Shown here piece by piece: positions 1 to 8,028 of a stretch of 64,000 nt of DNA. The position numbers and the translations under genes were made by a program. Source of the DNA: Sporosarcina sp. P2 (GTDB lineage: Bacteria > Bacillota > Bacilli > Bacillales_A > Planococcaceae); contig NZ_PDYY01000001.1 in assembly GCF_002743255.1 (NCBI RefSeq), positions 62,001 to 126,000 on the forward strand. Reading direction: 5' to 3'. Numbering within the stretch: position 1 is the first letter of the stretch; each line of letters starts with the position of its first letter. Below the pieces are notes generated by a model. That model did no database searches. It was given only the letters and a program-made list of their open reading frames with translations, and was not told the DNA's origin.

Positions 1-1103
1 TTACAATGGCAACTGCCGAAAAAAAAATCGAGAAAGTAGTAGATATTACTAATCACTCGATGGCCGTGGAAATGCTTTTGGAACATTTACTGAGTGAGGG
101 AGTCGTTTCGTCATATGATGAAATTGACGGAATCGGTCACCGTGTAGTTCACGGGGGAGAGCTATACAGTGATTCGGTATTAATTACTGACGAAGTAGTT
201 GAGAAGCTTGAAGAGATTTCAAGTTTCGCGCCTTTGCATAATCCAGCAAATATTGTAGGAATTAAAGCGTTTGAGAAAGCTTTGCCAACTACACCATCTG
301 TTGCAATCTTTGATACAGCATTCCATCAGACAATGCCCGAGAAAGCGTTTTTGTATGCGTTACCATATGAATACTATGAAAAGTATGGAATTCGTAAATA
401 CGGTTTCCATGGGACGAGCCATAAATACGTAACGGAGCGTGCTGCCAAGATCTTGAATAGACCTCTTGAAGACACACGTCTCATCTCTTGTCACTTAGGT
501 AACGGTGCGAGTATTGCAGCTGTTAAAGGTGGTAAGTCAGTGGACACATCCATGGGCTTCACTCCGTTAGCAGGAGTAATTATGGGTACGCGTTCAGGTA
601 ATATTGACCCGGCTCTTATTCCATATATGATGGAACATACGAACGAGTCAGCTGAAGAAGTAGTCAACACATTAAATAAAAAATCAGGACTACTTGGAAT
701 CAGTGGATTTTCAAGCGACTTACGCGATATTACGGAAGCTGCAGAACAAGGCAATCACCGTGCGCAATTGGCACTCGATGTCTTCACAGACCGGATCCAC
801 CAGCACATCGGGCAATACGCGGCTGGAATGGGTGGAGTGGATGCGATCATCTTCACAGCCGGAATTGGAGAGAACAGTGCAATCGTTCGTGAAAAAGTAA
901 TGAACGGATTAGAATTTATGGGTGTCTACTTTGATCCAAGCCTAAACAATATTCGCGGCGAAGAAGCGTACATTAGCTTCCCACACTCACCAGTCAAAGT
1001 ACTCATCATCCCGACAAACGAAGAAATCATGCTAGCTCGCGATACAGTGCGAATCGCCGGAATTTCAGTACCAGAAGAAGCAGAGAAAGTAGCAGTTGAA
1101 TAA
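1..1103 (+). CDS. ackA: Acetate kinase, 5'-truncated by the window edge
   Basis: Interconverts acetate plus ATP and acetyl phosphate plus ADP in the cytoplasm, the last step of the Pta-AckA overflow pathway. The frame is open from the first bases and the ATG at 6 is internal: about 367 codons are present, whereas the family has about 395-400, so roughly the first 30-45 residues lie upstream. Family signatures are intact: GHRVVHGGE, the FHGTSH segment, CHLGNGAS with the catalytic histidine, GTRSGNIDP with the catalytic arginine, and the C-terminal [10 protein letters not shown] with the magnesium-binding glutamate. A strong hairpin with a T tract follows the stop. The promoter and any CcpA site are outside the window. 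Identity is secure; only the start is missing. Confidence 0.97.
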   Translation, partial: TMATAEKKIEKVVDITNHSMAVEMLLEHLLSEGVVSSYDEIDGIGHRVVHGGELYSDSVLITDEVVEKLEEISSFAPLHNPANIVGIKAFEKALPTTPSVAIFDTAFHQTMPEKAFLYALPYEYYEKYGIRKYGFHGTSHKYVTERAAKILNRPLEDTRLISCHLGNGASIAAVKGGKSVDTSMGFTPLAGVIMGTRSGNIDPALIPYMMEHTNESAEEVVNTLNKKSGLLGISGFSSDLRDITEAAEQGNHRAQLALDVFTDRIHQHIGQYAAGMGGVDAIIFTAGIGENSAIVREKVMNGLEFMGVYFDPSLNNIRGEEAYISFPHSPVKVLIIPTNEEIMLARDTVRIAGISVPEEAEKVAVE

Positions 1104-1110
1104 ATAAAAC

Positions 1111-1152
1111 AAAGTCCCGACCGTCAGAACGCTGATAGTCGGGACTTTTATT
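1111..1152 (+). terminator. Rho-independent terminator of ackA
   Basis: An 11-bp perfect stem pairs 1111-1121 (AAAGTCCCGAC) with 1138-1148 and ends in a short T run. It begins 8 bases after the ackA stop and lies between convergent genes. Confidence 0.85.
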
Positions 1153-1159
1153 ATTCAAG

Positions 1160-1310
1160 CAGCACTTCAATTCATTCTCTACGGCTTTTGCGGGGTAAAG
1201 CGATGCGTTAGGAGTATGTGCCTCGACATAAGTGTATTCAAAAGTCTACATGGGAAAGAGTCCGCCTAGAATGTCGATCAACGGTGCCCGCTATACTATA
1301 TCTCTAACAA
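1160..1310. repeat. Possible decayed copy of a Bacillales dispersed repeat
   Basis: This non-coding stretch, read on the minus strand, contains AGGCGGACTCTTTCCCATG and further on ATCGCTTTACCCCGC. Both resemble the ends of the common Bacillales intergenic element (GGCGGACGCTTTCC and its partner) seen in better condition at 41.0-41.5 kb. No ORF or good promoter is visible. The similarity is partial, so this is a tentative call. Confidence 0.3.
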
Positions 1311-1317
1311 TATACGC

Positions 1318-1368
1318 AAGAAAAAACTGCCACAAGAAATCGAATGAACGACTTCTTGGACAGCTTTT
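1318..1368 (-). terminator. Terminator of the universal stress protein gene
   Basis: On the minus strand an imperfect, G-U-containing stem of about 15 bp (CTGTCCAAGAAGTCG pairing with its copy across a short loop) is followed by TTTTTTCTT. It starts about 10 bases after the usp stop. Confidence 0.7.
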
Positions 1369-1377
1369 AGTTACGCA

Positions 1378-1833
1378 TTAGCCTTGTAGATGTTCCGGAG
1401 TACGTACAACCAGTACGTCACACTTTGCAGAACGAACGATATTTTCAGAAACACTTCCGATTAAGAAACGTTCGACACGGTTTAAACCTGTAGCCCCACA
1501 GATAATTAAATCTGCATTAAGCTTCTTAGCAATATCACGTGGGATCAACGTCTTAGGAGAACCATATTCTACGTGGATTTCCACATTTGCTACGCCGGCT
1601 GCAACCGCTTCTGTACGATAGTCAGTTAACAACTCTTCAGCATATTTCTGTGCACGCTCTGCGATGGAACGATCGTACGCTTCAACTGCCGCGTAAGAAC
1701 GCGTATCAATAATATTGATCAAGTGAAGAGTCGCATCGTTACGATCTGCAATTGCGATCGCTTTCTTAAAAGCCCATTTCGCCTCATCTGAACCATCCAC
1801 GGCTACGATGATGTCTTTGTAAGTAAGTGCCAT
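1378..1833 (-). CDS. Universal stress protein, UspA family
   Basis: A single-domain UspA protein of 151 residues, the usual length. The N-terminus IIVAVDGSDEAKWAF matches the first beta strand with the nucleotide-contacting Asp. The C-terminus has the ATP-binding pattern G-x2-G-x9-G-S (GATG...LIGSVSENI), so ATP binding is likely. Such proteins are soluble and linked to survival under stress; the specific role cannot be read from sequence. The ATG follows AAGGATGGAG at good spacing. It is transcribed away from ald, with which it shares a 243-base AT-rich spacer, and converges on ackA. It is monocistronic with its own terminator. Confidence 0.92.
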   Translation of the reverse strand: MALTYKDIIVAVDGSDEAKWAFKKAIAIADRNDATLHLINIIDTRSYAAVEAYDRSIAERAQKYAEELLTDYRTEAVAAGVANVEIHVEYGSPKTLIPRDIAKKLNADLIICGATGLNRVERFLIGSVSENIVRSAKCDVLVVRTPEHLQG

Positions 1834-1986
1834 TTTACCACTCCATCCTTAAAATTAAAATCTATCTACAGTATTCTTATTCTCCATAGATTATGAGAGT
1901 CCTTCTTTTTTTGTCGAAATGTTTTATCAAAGTTTAGAAAATGAAGATTATATGGAAAAACGTTGAAAAAAAGAGGAAAAACCATC

Positions 1987-2002
1987 TATTTTCTGATAAG
2001 AT
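1987..2002 (+). promoter_or_regulatory. Candidate ald promoter (-10) overlapping a CodY-like box
   Basis: TGATAAGAT at 1994-2002 is an extended -10 (TG-n-TAAGAT) about 75 bases before the ald start. No convincing -35 hexamer is placed before it. TATTTTCTGATAAGA (1987-2001) matches the CodY consensus AATTTTCWGAAAATT at 11 of 15 positions, and another 11 of 15 match lies at 1929-1943. In AT-rich DNA such matches can arise by chance. Confidence 0.3.
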
Positions 2003-2076
2003 TAAATAGTTATTAATCGACAAAGAGAAAATAAAAAAAGTAATTAAGAGAAATTACAATTCTAGGAGGATTTTGC

Positions 2077-3198
2077 ATGCGTATAGGTGTTCCAAAAGAG
2101 ATTAAAAATAATGAAAACCGAGTGGCAATAGCCCCTGCAAGTGTTCTAACTTTAAAAACAGCTGGTCATGAAGTATTAATTGAAAAAGGTGCTGGAATCG
2201 GTTCGAGTTTTCAGGATGAAGAATATAAAGATGCAGGTGCGATCATCGTAGACTCAGCCGCTGAAGTATGGGAAGCGGACATGGTACTGAAAGTTAAAGA
2301 ACCTGCAGAATCTGAATATCAGTATTTCCGTGAAGGGTTAATTCTATTTACGTATCTTCATTTAGCGCCAGAGTTAAAATTAACACAAGCATTGCTCGAC
2401 AAAAAAGTAACAGCAATTGCTTATGAAACTGTTCAATTACCTAGCGGCGGATTACCTCTACTAGCGCCTATGAGTGAAGTAGCAGGCCGTATGGCAACGC
2501 AAATCGGTGCACAGTATTTAGAAAAGACAAAAGGCGGAAAAGGGATTTTGCTTGCTGGAGTGCCAGGCGTATCGCGTGGAAAAATCACGATCATCGGCGG
2601 CGGACAAGCAGGTACAAATGCTGCGCGTGTTGCAATCGGAATCGGTGCACACGTAACCATCTTGGATTTATCGGTTGAGCGTGTACGTCAGCTGGACGAG
2701 ATCTTCGGAGAGCATATTCAAACATTAGTATCCAATCCATATAACATTGCAAAAGCAGTAAAAGATGCAGACTTGGTAATCGGGTGCGTTCTGATTCCAG
2801 GTGCAAAAGCGCCAACTCTCGTAACAGAAGAAATGGTGAAATCTATGAGCCTTGGCTCTGTAGTGATTGACATTGCCATTGACCAAGGTGGAATTTTTGA
2901 AACATCTGACCGTGTCACAACACACGATGACCCGACATACACAAAACATGGTGTCATTCATTATGCGGTAGCAAACATGCCGGGAGCAGTTCCACAAACA
3001 TCCACCATGGCGCTAACGAATGTAACGATTCCTTACGCTCTTCAAATTGCTAACAAAGGTGTCAAAAAAGCATGTGCAGACAACGAAGCGCTGCGCAAAG
3101 GAATCAACACACTAGCAGGGCACATTACGTACCAGGCAGTAGCAGAAGCACAAGAACTGGAATACGCATATGTTGGAGATGTACTAGAAACGATCTAA
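2077..3198 (+). CDS. ald: Alanine dehydrogenase
   Basis: Catalyses the reversible NAD-dependent oxidative deamination of L-alanine to pyruvate and ammonium in the cytoplasm; in Bacilli it supports growth on alanine and sporulation. The 373-residue length is typical. The start [17 protein letters not shown], the substrate lysine in VLKVKEP (near residue 75), the catalytic histidine in TYLHLAPE (near 96), the Rossmann loop [12 protein letters not shown] (near 173) and the aspartate in [10 protein letters not shown] are all in place. The ATG has an excellent site (TAGGAGGATTTTGC). It is monocistronic, with a terminator after it and the convergent M24 peptidase downstream. Confidence 0.97.
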   Translation: MRIGVPKEIKNNENRVAIAPASVLTLKTAGHEVLIEKGAGIGSSFQDEEYKDAGAIIVDSAAEVWEADMVLKVKEPAESEYQYFREGLILFTYLHLAPELKLTQALLDKKVTAIAYETVQLPSGGLPLLAPMSEVAGRMATQIGAQYLEKTKGGKGILLAGVPGVSRGKITIIGGGQAGTNAARVAIGIGAHVTILDLSVERVRQLDEIFGEHIQTLVSNPYNIAKAVKDADLVIGCVLIPGAKAPTLVTEEMVKSMSLGSVVIDIAIDQGGIFETSDRVTTHDDPTYTKHGVIHYAVANMPGAVPQTSTMALTNVTIPYALQIANKGVKKACADNEALRKGINTLAGHITYQAVAEAQELEYAYVGDVLETI

Positions 3199-3237
3199 AC
3201 GAAAGAAAAGACCACTACATAAAGTAGCGGTCCGAGA

Positions 3238-3282
3238 CTGGAGACAAACTTCTAAACTAGAGTCTGTCTTCAGTTTTTTTTA
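3238..3282 (+). terminator. Terminator of ald
   Basis: CTGGAGACAAACT (3238-3250) pairs imperfectly with AGTCTGTCTTCAG (3260-3273), followed by a run of eight T. A smaller hairpin at about 3211-3231 precedes it. Confidence 0.8.
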
Positions 3283-3289
3283 TCTCTTT

Positions 3290-4390
3290 TTACTTTCCGA
3301 CAACAATCAAATCCTTAGAGAATTTCGTTAACACCTCGACGCCATCTTTCGTCACATACACATCATCTTCAATCCGTACGCCTGTAATAGTTGGGTCATA
3401 AATGCCCGGTTCAATTGTAAATACCATACCTTCTTGAAGTGGCATATCATTCGTAGCTGTCAGGGAGGGGAACTCATGAACAGAAATACCAAGGCCGTGG
3501 CCAATCCGATGCGGGAATAACTCACCATAACCCGCTTCTTCAATAATTGAGCGAGCGGCAAGGTCCACTTCTCTAGCCAATGTACAAGGACGTACTACGT
3601 CAATTGCTGCTTGCTGTGCCTTCTTGACTGTCTCATAAATCTTACGCTTTTCCTCTGTAGGCTCACCGAATGCTACCGTACGCGTGATGTCAGAACAGTA
3701 TCCTTTATACACGACTCCAAGATCAAATAAGATGAAATCCCCATTTTCAATGCGTTTTACACCCGGAATACCATGGGGGGAAGCGGTCTTCGTACCGGAA
3801 ACGATAATGGTATCAAATGACATCTTCTCTGCGCCTTTTTGTTTCACCGCTTGTTCTACAGCTTGGACTATTTCTAGCTCGGTTTTACCTTCCGCGAGTT
3901 CATTACAACCTACTTCTATCGCATAGTCTGCTAATTCGGCTGCTTTACGCAAGTGCTCAAGTTCCACATCATCTTTGATCAGACGATGGTTGGCTAGTTC
4001 ATCATCTAACTTCGCAAACTGTAATGTCGGAAAACGCTCTTGCAAGATTTCGTAACGATCAACTGTTACATGTTCTTTTTCGATTGCGAGTAATGAGAAT
4101 GTAGAAGTCCGTTCAGTGATTGCTTGATCTAAAAATTCGAACGCATTATCTGTATCCTTATATCCGATAGCGTCATACTTCCAACCGATTGCTTTTACAT
4201 CTGGAACTTCCATAGCAGGGCAAATGACAAATGGATCCGCTTCTTTGAAAACGACTACACCTAGTAACCGCTCATGGGGATCACTACGGAAATTAGTCAG
4301 ATAAAATATATTGTCTGGATTGGTTATGAGTGCTGCATCAATATCATGTTTCGCTAAGAAATTTTGTACTTTTTGAATGTTCGTCAACAT
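3290..4390 (-). CDS. M24 family Xaa-Pro peptidase (aminopeptidase P/prolidase type)
   Basis: A pita-bread metallopeptidase of 366 residues with the creatinase-like N-terminal domain (about 1-130) and the M24 catalytic domain (about 140-360). All five metal ligands are visible in order: Asp in ILFDLG, Asp in YCSDITRT, His in HRIGHGLG, Glu in FTIEPGIY and Glu in GVRIEDDVYV. It should release an N-terminal residue preceding proline or split Xaa-Pro dipeptides in the cytoplasm. Sequence alone does not separate PepP from PepQ, so no symbol is given. The start has AGAGGAGGTAAT just before it. It converges on ald and diverges from ytkL. Confidence 0.9.
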   Translation of the reverse strand: MLTNIQKVQNFLAKHDIDAALITNPDNIFYLTNFRSDPHERLLGVVVFKEADPFVICPAMEVPDVKAIGWKYDAIGYKDTDNAFEFLDQAITERTSTFSLLAIEKEHVTVDRYEILQERFPTLQFAKLDDELANHRLIKDDVELEHLRKAAELADYAIEVGCNELAEGKTELEIVQAVEQAVKQKGAEKMSFDTIIVSGTKTASPHGIPGVKRIENGDFILFDLGVVYKGYCSDITRTVAFGEPTEEKRKIYETVKKAQQAAIDVVRPCTLAREVDLAARSIIEEAGYGELFPHRIGHGLGISVHEFPSLTATNDMPLQEGMVFTIEPGIYDPTITGVRIEDDVYVTKDGVEVLTKFSKDLIVVGK

Positions 4391-4494
4391 ATTACCTCCT
4401 CTGTTATGGTTAGTATAACAAAAAAAGAGGGTTTTAAGCTATTTTGCAGAAGGTATAGAATAGAGTAGGTAATTAAAAGAGGAGTGTGATCGTT

Positions 4495-5172
4495 GTGAAA
4501 ATCTCATACCATGGTCATTCGATCGTAAAAATTGAGACGAAAGGCAAGACGATTTTAATCGATCCTTTCATTACAGGTAATAAATTAACAGATCTACAGG
4601 CGGACGATGAAAAGCCTGATGTGATTTTACTAACACACGGACATAATGACCATGTGGGCGACACGATGGATATTGCTAAAAGAGAAAATATCTTAGTCGT
4701 CGCTCCGAATGAATTGGCCGTATACCTTGGATTCCAGGGGTTGACTACACATGGAATGAACATTGGTGGAGCAAACGAGTTTGATTTCGGTACCGTGAAA
4801 TATACACAGGCATTCCATAGTTCATCCTATACAACGGCAGATAATGAAATAATTTATACAGGTATGCCTGCTGGTTTACTCTTGACGATAGAAGATAAAG
4901 TTATTTATCATGCAGGAGATACTTCGCTATTTAGTGATATGAAACTGTATGGTGAAGAGGGAATCGATGTGGCGTTCTTACCGATTGGCGATAATTTCAC
5001 CATGGGTCCTAAAGATGCCGCAAAAGCAGTCGAATTGTTGAAACCCACGTTAACCGTTCCAATCCACTTCAATACATTCCCGCCAATTGAAGTGGATCCT
5101 GAAGACTTCAAATCACTCGTACAGAATCATGAAGTGAAAATAATGGAGCCAGGAGAAATCATCGAACTGTAA
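4495..5172 (+). CDS. ytkL: UPF0173 metal-dependent hydrolase (metallo-beta-lactamase fold)
   Basis: A 225-residue protein of the UPF0173 family, close to B. subtilis YtkL. It has the metallo-beta-lactamase metal motif [10 protein letters not shown] (near residue 50), a later histidine in HSSSY, and YHAGDTS with the bridging aspartate. Substrate is unknown for the family. I start it at the GTG at 4495, giving MKISYHGHS as in relatives; this GTG is about 10 bases after AGAGGAG. A GTG at 4486 is too close to that site. It stands alone, bounded by the terminator at 5191-5231. Confidence 0.88.
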   Translation: MKISYHGHSIVKIETKGKTILIDPFITGNKLTDLQADDEKPDVILLTHGHNDHVGDTMDIAKRENILVVAPNELAVYLGFQGLTTHGMNIGGANEFDFGTVKYTQAFHSSSYTTADNEIIYTGMPAGLLLTIEDKVIYHAGDTSLFSDMKLYGEEGIDVAFLPIGDNFTMGPKDAAKAVELLKPTLTVPIHFNTFPPIEVDPEDFKSLVQNHEVKIMEPGEIIEL

Positions 5173-5190
5173 AATGTAAAATAAATAATT

Positions 5191-5231
5191 ACGGTCTACG
5201 GCGCATTGTTCGTGTCGTAGACCGTTTTTTT
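5191..5231 (+). terminator. Terminator of ytkL
   Basis: A perfect 10-bp stem ACGGTCTACG (5191-5200) and CGTAGACCGT (5216-5225) is followed by seven T. Confidence 0.9.
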
Positions 5232-5298
5232 GTTGAATTTATGGTATGATTATCAAAAAGCCGAAACCTTAAACTGGGTCGAAGAAAAAGGTGAAATC

Positions 5299-6606
5299 AT
5301 GTCAACTAAACACGAGCAGATTTTGCGTTATATCGAAAGTTTGGCAGTGGGGGAAAAGATCTCCGTCCGCCAAGTCGCGAAAGCATTGGAAGTCAGTGAT
5401 GGAACCGCTTACCGTGCGATAAAAGAAGCGGAAAACCAAAAATTAGTAAATACAATTGAACGTGTCGGTACAATCCGAATTGAAAAAAAGAAAAAAGAAA
5501 ATATTGAACGTCTAACATTTGCAGAAGTCATCAACATTGTAGACGGCGTGGTGCTGGGTGGTCGTGATGGATTACATAAAACATTAACGAAATTTGTAGT
5601 AGGCGCCATGCAGCTCGAGGATATGATCCGATATATCGATGCGGGCAGTTTGCTGATCGTAGGAAATCGTTTGAAAGCGCATGAAATTGCGATTAAAGCG
5701 GGGGCAGCCGTCCTCGTGACGGGTGGCTTCGATGCGACTGATGAAGTGAAGCAGCTGGCAGACGAAATGAATTTGCCGGTTATTTCAACAAGTTATGACA
5801 CCTTCACAGTAGCGACTATGCTGAACCGAGCGATTTATGATCAGTTGATTGAAAAAGAGATTTTATTGGTAGAGGACATTTTGACACCACTTGCCAGTAC
5901 CGTGACATTATCTCCTGAAGATTCCGTCGATCAATTTTACGAAGTGAATCATCAAACATCGCACTCAGCCTACCCTGTTGTAAAATCTGACGGTACATTG
6001 GTAGGGATTATTACGTCCCGAGATGTCGTCAGCAATCCCGATGTAGAAACCGTTGGAAAAGTCATGACGCCAGGTCCCATCACGGTAAACGGTAAAGTGA
6101 GTGTTGCATCAGCGGGACACAGTATGATCTGGGAAGGCATTGATCTAATGCCTGTCGTGAATGATGCGGGCATTCTAGAAGGAATCATCAGTCGTCAAGA
6201 TGTTCTAAAAGCACTGCAAATGACTCAACGTCAACCGCAACAAGGGGAAACAATTGACGACATTGTCAAGAATCAAATGAAAGCTATAGCCAATTCGCCT
6301 GAAAAAATCGAGTTTTCCGTTGTGCCACAGATGACCAATCAATTTGGTTCATTATCTTACGGAGCGATGCTAACGATCCTGACAGAAGCGGGTAGTCGTA
6401 CGATTAAGCTTCAAAAACGTGGCGAAAGTGTGCCCGAGAATGTAACGATTTATTTCATCAAACAAGTTCAGCTTGGCGCATCGGTAACAGTGGAACCAAA
6501 GATTATTCACTCGAGTCGCCGATTCATCAAACTGGAAATCGAATTGACATCGAACGATGGAATAGTTGCTAAAGCTATGGGGACTTTCCAGCTTTTTGAG
6601 AAATAA
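5299..6606 (+). CDS. ytoI: DRTGG/CBS-domain protein YtoI, putative transcriptional regulator
   Basis: A 435-residue protein with four parts: an N-terminal winged-helix-like segment (about 1-65, QVAKALEVSDGTAYRAIKEA), a DRTGG domain (about 70-185), a CBS pair (about 190-310, with GIITSRDVV and GIISRQDVL) and a C-terminal hot-dog domain (about 320-435). This matches B. subtilis YtoI in order and size. CBS pairs sense adenine nucleotides, so it may couple energy state to DNA binding; the target is unknown. I start at the ATG at 5299 (MSTKHEQIL) after AAAAAGGTGAA; the longer open frame begins inside the ytkL terminator. Confidence 0.88.
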   Translation: MSTKHEQILRYIESLAVGEKISVRQVAKALEVSDGTAYRAIKEAENQKLVNTIERVGTIRIEKKKKENIERLTFAEVINIVDGVVLGGRDGLHKTLTKFVVGAMQLEDMIRYIDAGSLLIVGNRLKAHEIAIKAGAAVLVTGGFDATDEVKQLADEMNLPVISTSYDTFTVATMLNRAIYDQLIEKEILLVEDILTPLASTVTLSPEDSVDQFYEVNHQTSHSAYPVVKSDGTLVGIITSRDVVSNPDVETVGKVMTPGPITVNGKVSVASAGHSMIWEGIDLMPVVNDAGILEGIISRQDVLKALQMTQRQPQQGETIDDIVKNQMKAIANSPEKIEFSVVPQMTNQFGSLSYGAMLTILTEAGSRTIKLQKRGESVPENVTIYFIKQVQLGASVTVEPKIIHSSRRFIKLEIELTSNDGIVAKAMGTFQLFEK

Positions 6607-6635
6607 AAAAAGCTGACGTCAATTGACATCAGCTT
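6602..6635 (-). terminator. Terminator of ytpI overlapping its stop codon
   Basis: A stem of about 13 bp (AAGCTGACGTCAA with TTGACATCAGCTT on the plus strand) is followed on the minus strand by TTTTTTTATT. The ytpI stop codon at 6619-6621 lies inside the hairpin. It also lies just after the ytoI stop and could act in both directions. Confidence 0.75.
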
Positions 6636-6948
6636 GGTTTAGTTTACTTTCTTCCGCAACAAACTGCTTATAATGTTTCTGAGCGTTAAAGTTAAATATA
6701 GCAACATATCCACCGAATAGAATGAATATAGCTGACACGATATAGGTGAGTGTGCCATCGAAAATCAGCAATTGATTGATGCCGAAGAAGATCAATAGGG
6801 CGCCAAGTGCTGTGCCTGCCAAACTCGCATACATCTTTTTACGGATGGGAAACATATGGCTCGTGCGGAATTGTCGTGTTTTAAAAACAAAATAGAATAC
6901 GCCGCAAGCGACGATACCAAAAACAAAAATAAAGTTAACCATTTCCAT
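6619..6948 (-). CDS. ytpI: YtpI-family membrane protein
   Basis: A small, strongly hydrophobic protein of 109 residues with three probable membrane helices: VNFIFVFGIVACGVFYFVF at the start, AGTALGALLIFFGINQLLIF in the middle and TYIVSAIFILFGGYVAIF near the end, then a charged tail. It resembles B. subtilis YtpI, which sits at the same place between ytoI and nrnA. Function unknown. I choose the ATG at 6948 because GGGGGC lies 8 bases before it; the frame extends to an ATG at 6972 with a poorer site. Confidence 0.75.
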   Translation of the reverse strand: MEMVNFIFVFGIVACGVFYFVFKTRQFRTSHMFPIRKKMYASLAGTALGALLIFFGINQLLIFDGTLTYIVSAIFILFGGYVAIFNFNAQKHYKQFVAEESKLNQADVN

Positions 6949-7067
6949 CAAAAAAGCCCCCATTACATACAAAATAACCTGCTACCTTAGCGTTGAGGTT
7001 CATTATATATTGTAGCGGCTTTTAATAGGAAATGCGAATACTTGTACAGAAACCTGGGGGAATATAG

Positions 7068-8009
7068 ATGAAACGACAAATCATTGACACAATTGAGAAA
7101 TACGAAAAAATTATCATTCATCGTCACGTCCGACCTGATCCAGATGCATACGGGTCACAAATGGGGTTGAAAGCACTTATTGAAAAGAACTATCCGAGAA
7201 AGCAAGTACTCGCAGTTGGAACGCATGATGAACTGTTAAGTTATTTGGGTGAACCGAACACCGTGACTGAAACAGATTACGAAGGTGCCCTGGTCATCGT
7301 TACCGATACAGCGAACACGGATCGTATTGATGGATCATTTTACGACAAAGGTGCATTTTTATGGAAAATCGATCATCACCCGAACGAAGATCCATATGGT
7401 GATGAGCGATGGGTAAATACAGACGCGAGTTCTTGCTCGGAAATGATCTATACCATATATGAAGAAGGTCAAGCTTCATACAATTGGGAAATGTCCCCAG
7501 AAGCGGCACGTTTCTTATTTGCAGGAATTGTCGGGGATACGGGTCGTTTTATGTTCCCGAGCACGACTGAAAAGACATTTGAAGTAGCTAGCTCGTTAAT
7601 CAAGCAACCTTTTGATCGAACGAAATTATTCGCAGGTATGTATGAGATGGATCGTAAAATCTTGCATTTGCAAGGCTACATCTACCAAAACTTTACGATC
7701 GATGAAAATGGTGCGGCTTATATTAAATTAACAAAAGAAATTTTGGAGCAGTTCGATGTAACCGTATCGGAGACGTCTCAACTCGTAGGGTCACTTGGAG
7801 AGGTTAAAGGGATTTGTGCGTGGATCATCTTTATTGAAGAGCAGAACCAAATCCGTGTCCGCCTACGTTCAAAAGGTCCTATCATCAATACATTGGCGAT
7901 GCAGCACAATGGCGGTGGTCATCCACTAGCGTCAGGTGCTTCCGCGTATTCATGGACAGAAGTAGATGAAATCATCGGTAAACTGCAAGAACTTTGCAGA
8001 AACTATTAA
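7068..8009 (+). CDS. nrnA: Bifunctional oligoribonuclease and pAp phosphatase NrnA
   Basis: DHH/DHHA1 phosphoesterase of 313 residues, the usual size. It degrades nano-RNAs from the 5' or 3' end to mononucleotides and dephosphorylates 3'-phosphoadenosine 5'-phosphate. The DHH domain shows DPDAYGSQMG (near residue 25), VTDTANTDR, the family DHHPN motif (near 104) and GDTGRF. The DHHA1 domain ends with GGGHPLASGA, which binds substrate. The ATG follows CTGGGGGAA. It is 19 bases before dnaE and likely cotranscribed with it. Confidence 0.95.
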   Translation: MKRQIIDTIEKYEKIIIHRHVRPDPDAYGSQMGLKALIEKNYPRKQVLAVGTHDELLSYLGEPNTVTETDYEGALVIVTDTANTDRIDGSFYDKGAFLWKIDHHPNEDPYGDERWVNTDASSCSEMIYTIYEEGQASYNWEMSPEAARFLFAGIVGDTGRFMFPSTTEKTFEVASSLIKQPFDRTKLFAGMYEMDRKILHLQGYIYQNFTIDENGAAYIKLTKEILEQFDVTVSETSQLVGSLGEVKGICAWIIFIEEQNQIRVRLRSKGPIINTLAMQHNGGGHPLASGASAYSWTEVDEIIGKLQELCRNY

Positions 8010-8028
8010 GCAGAGCTGAGGGATTGAA

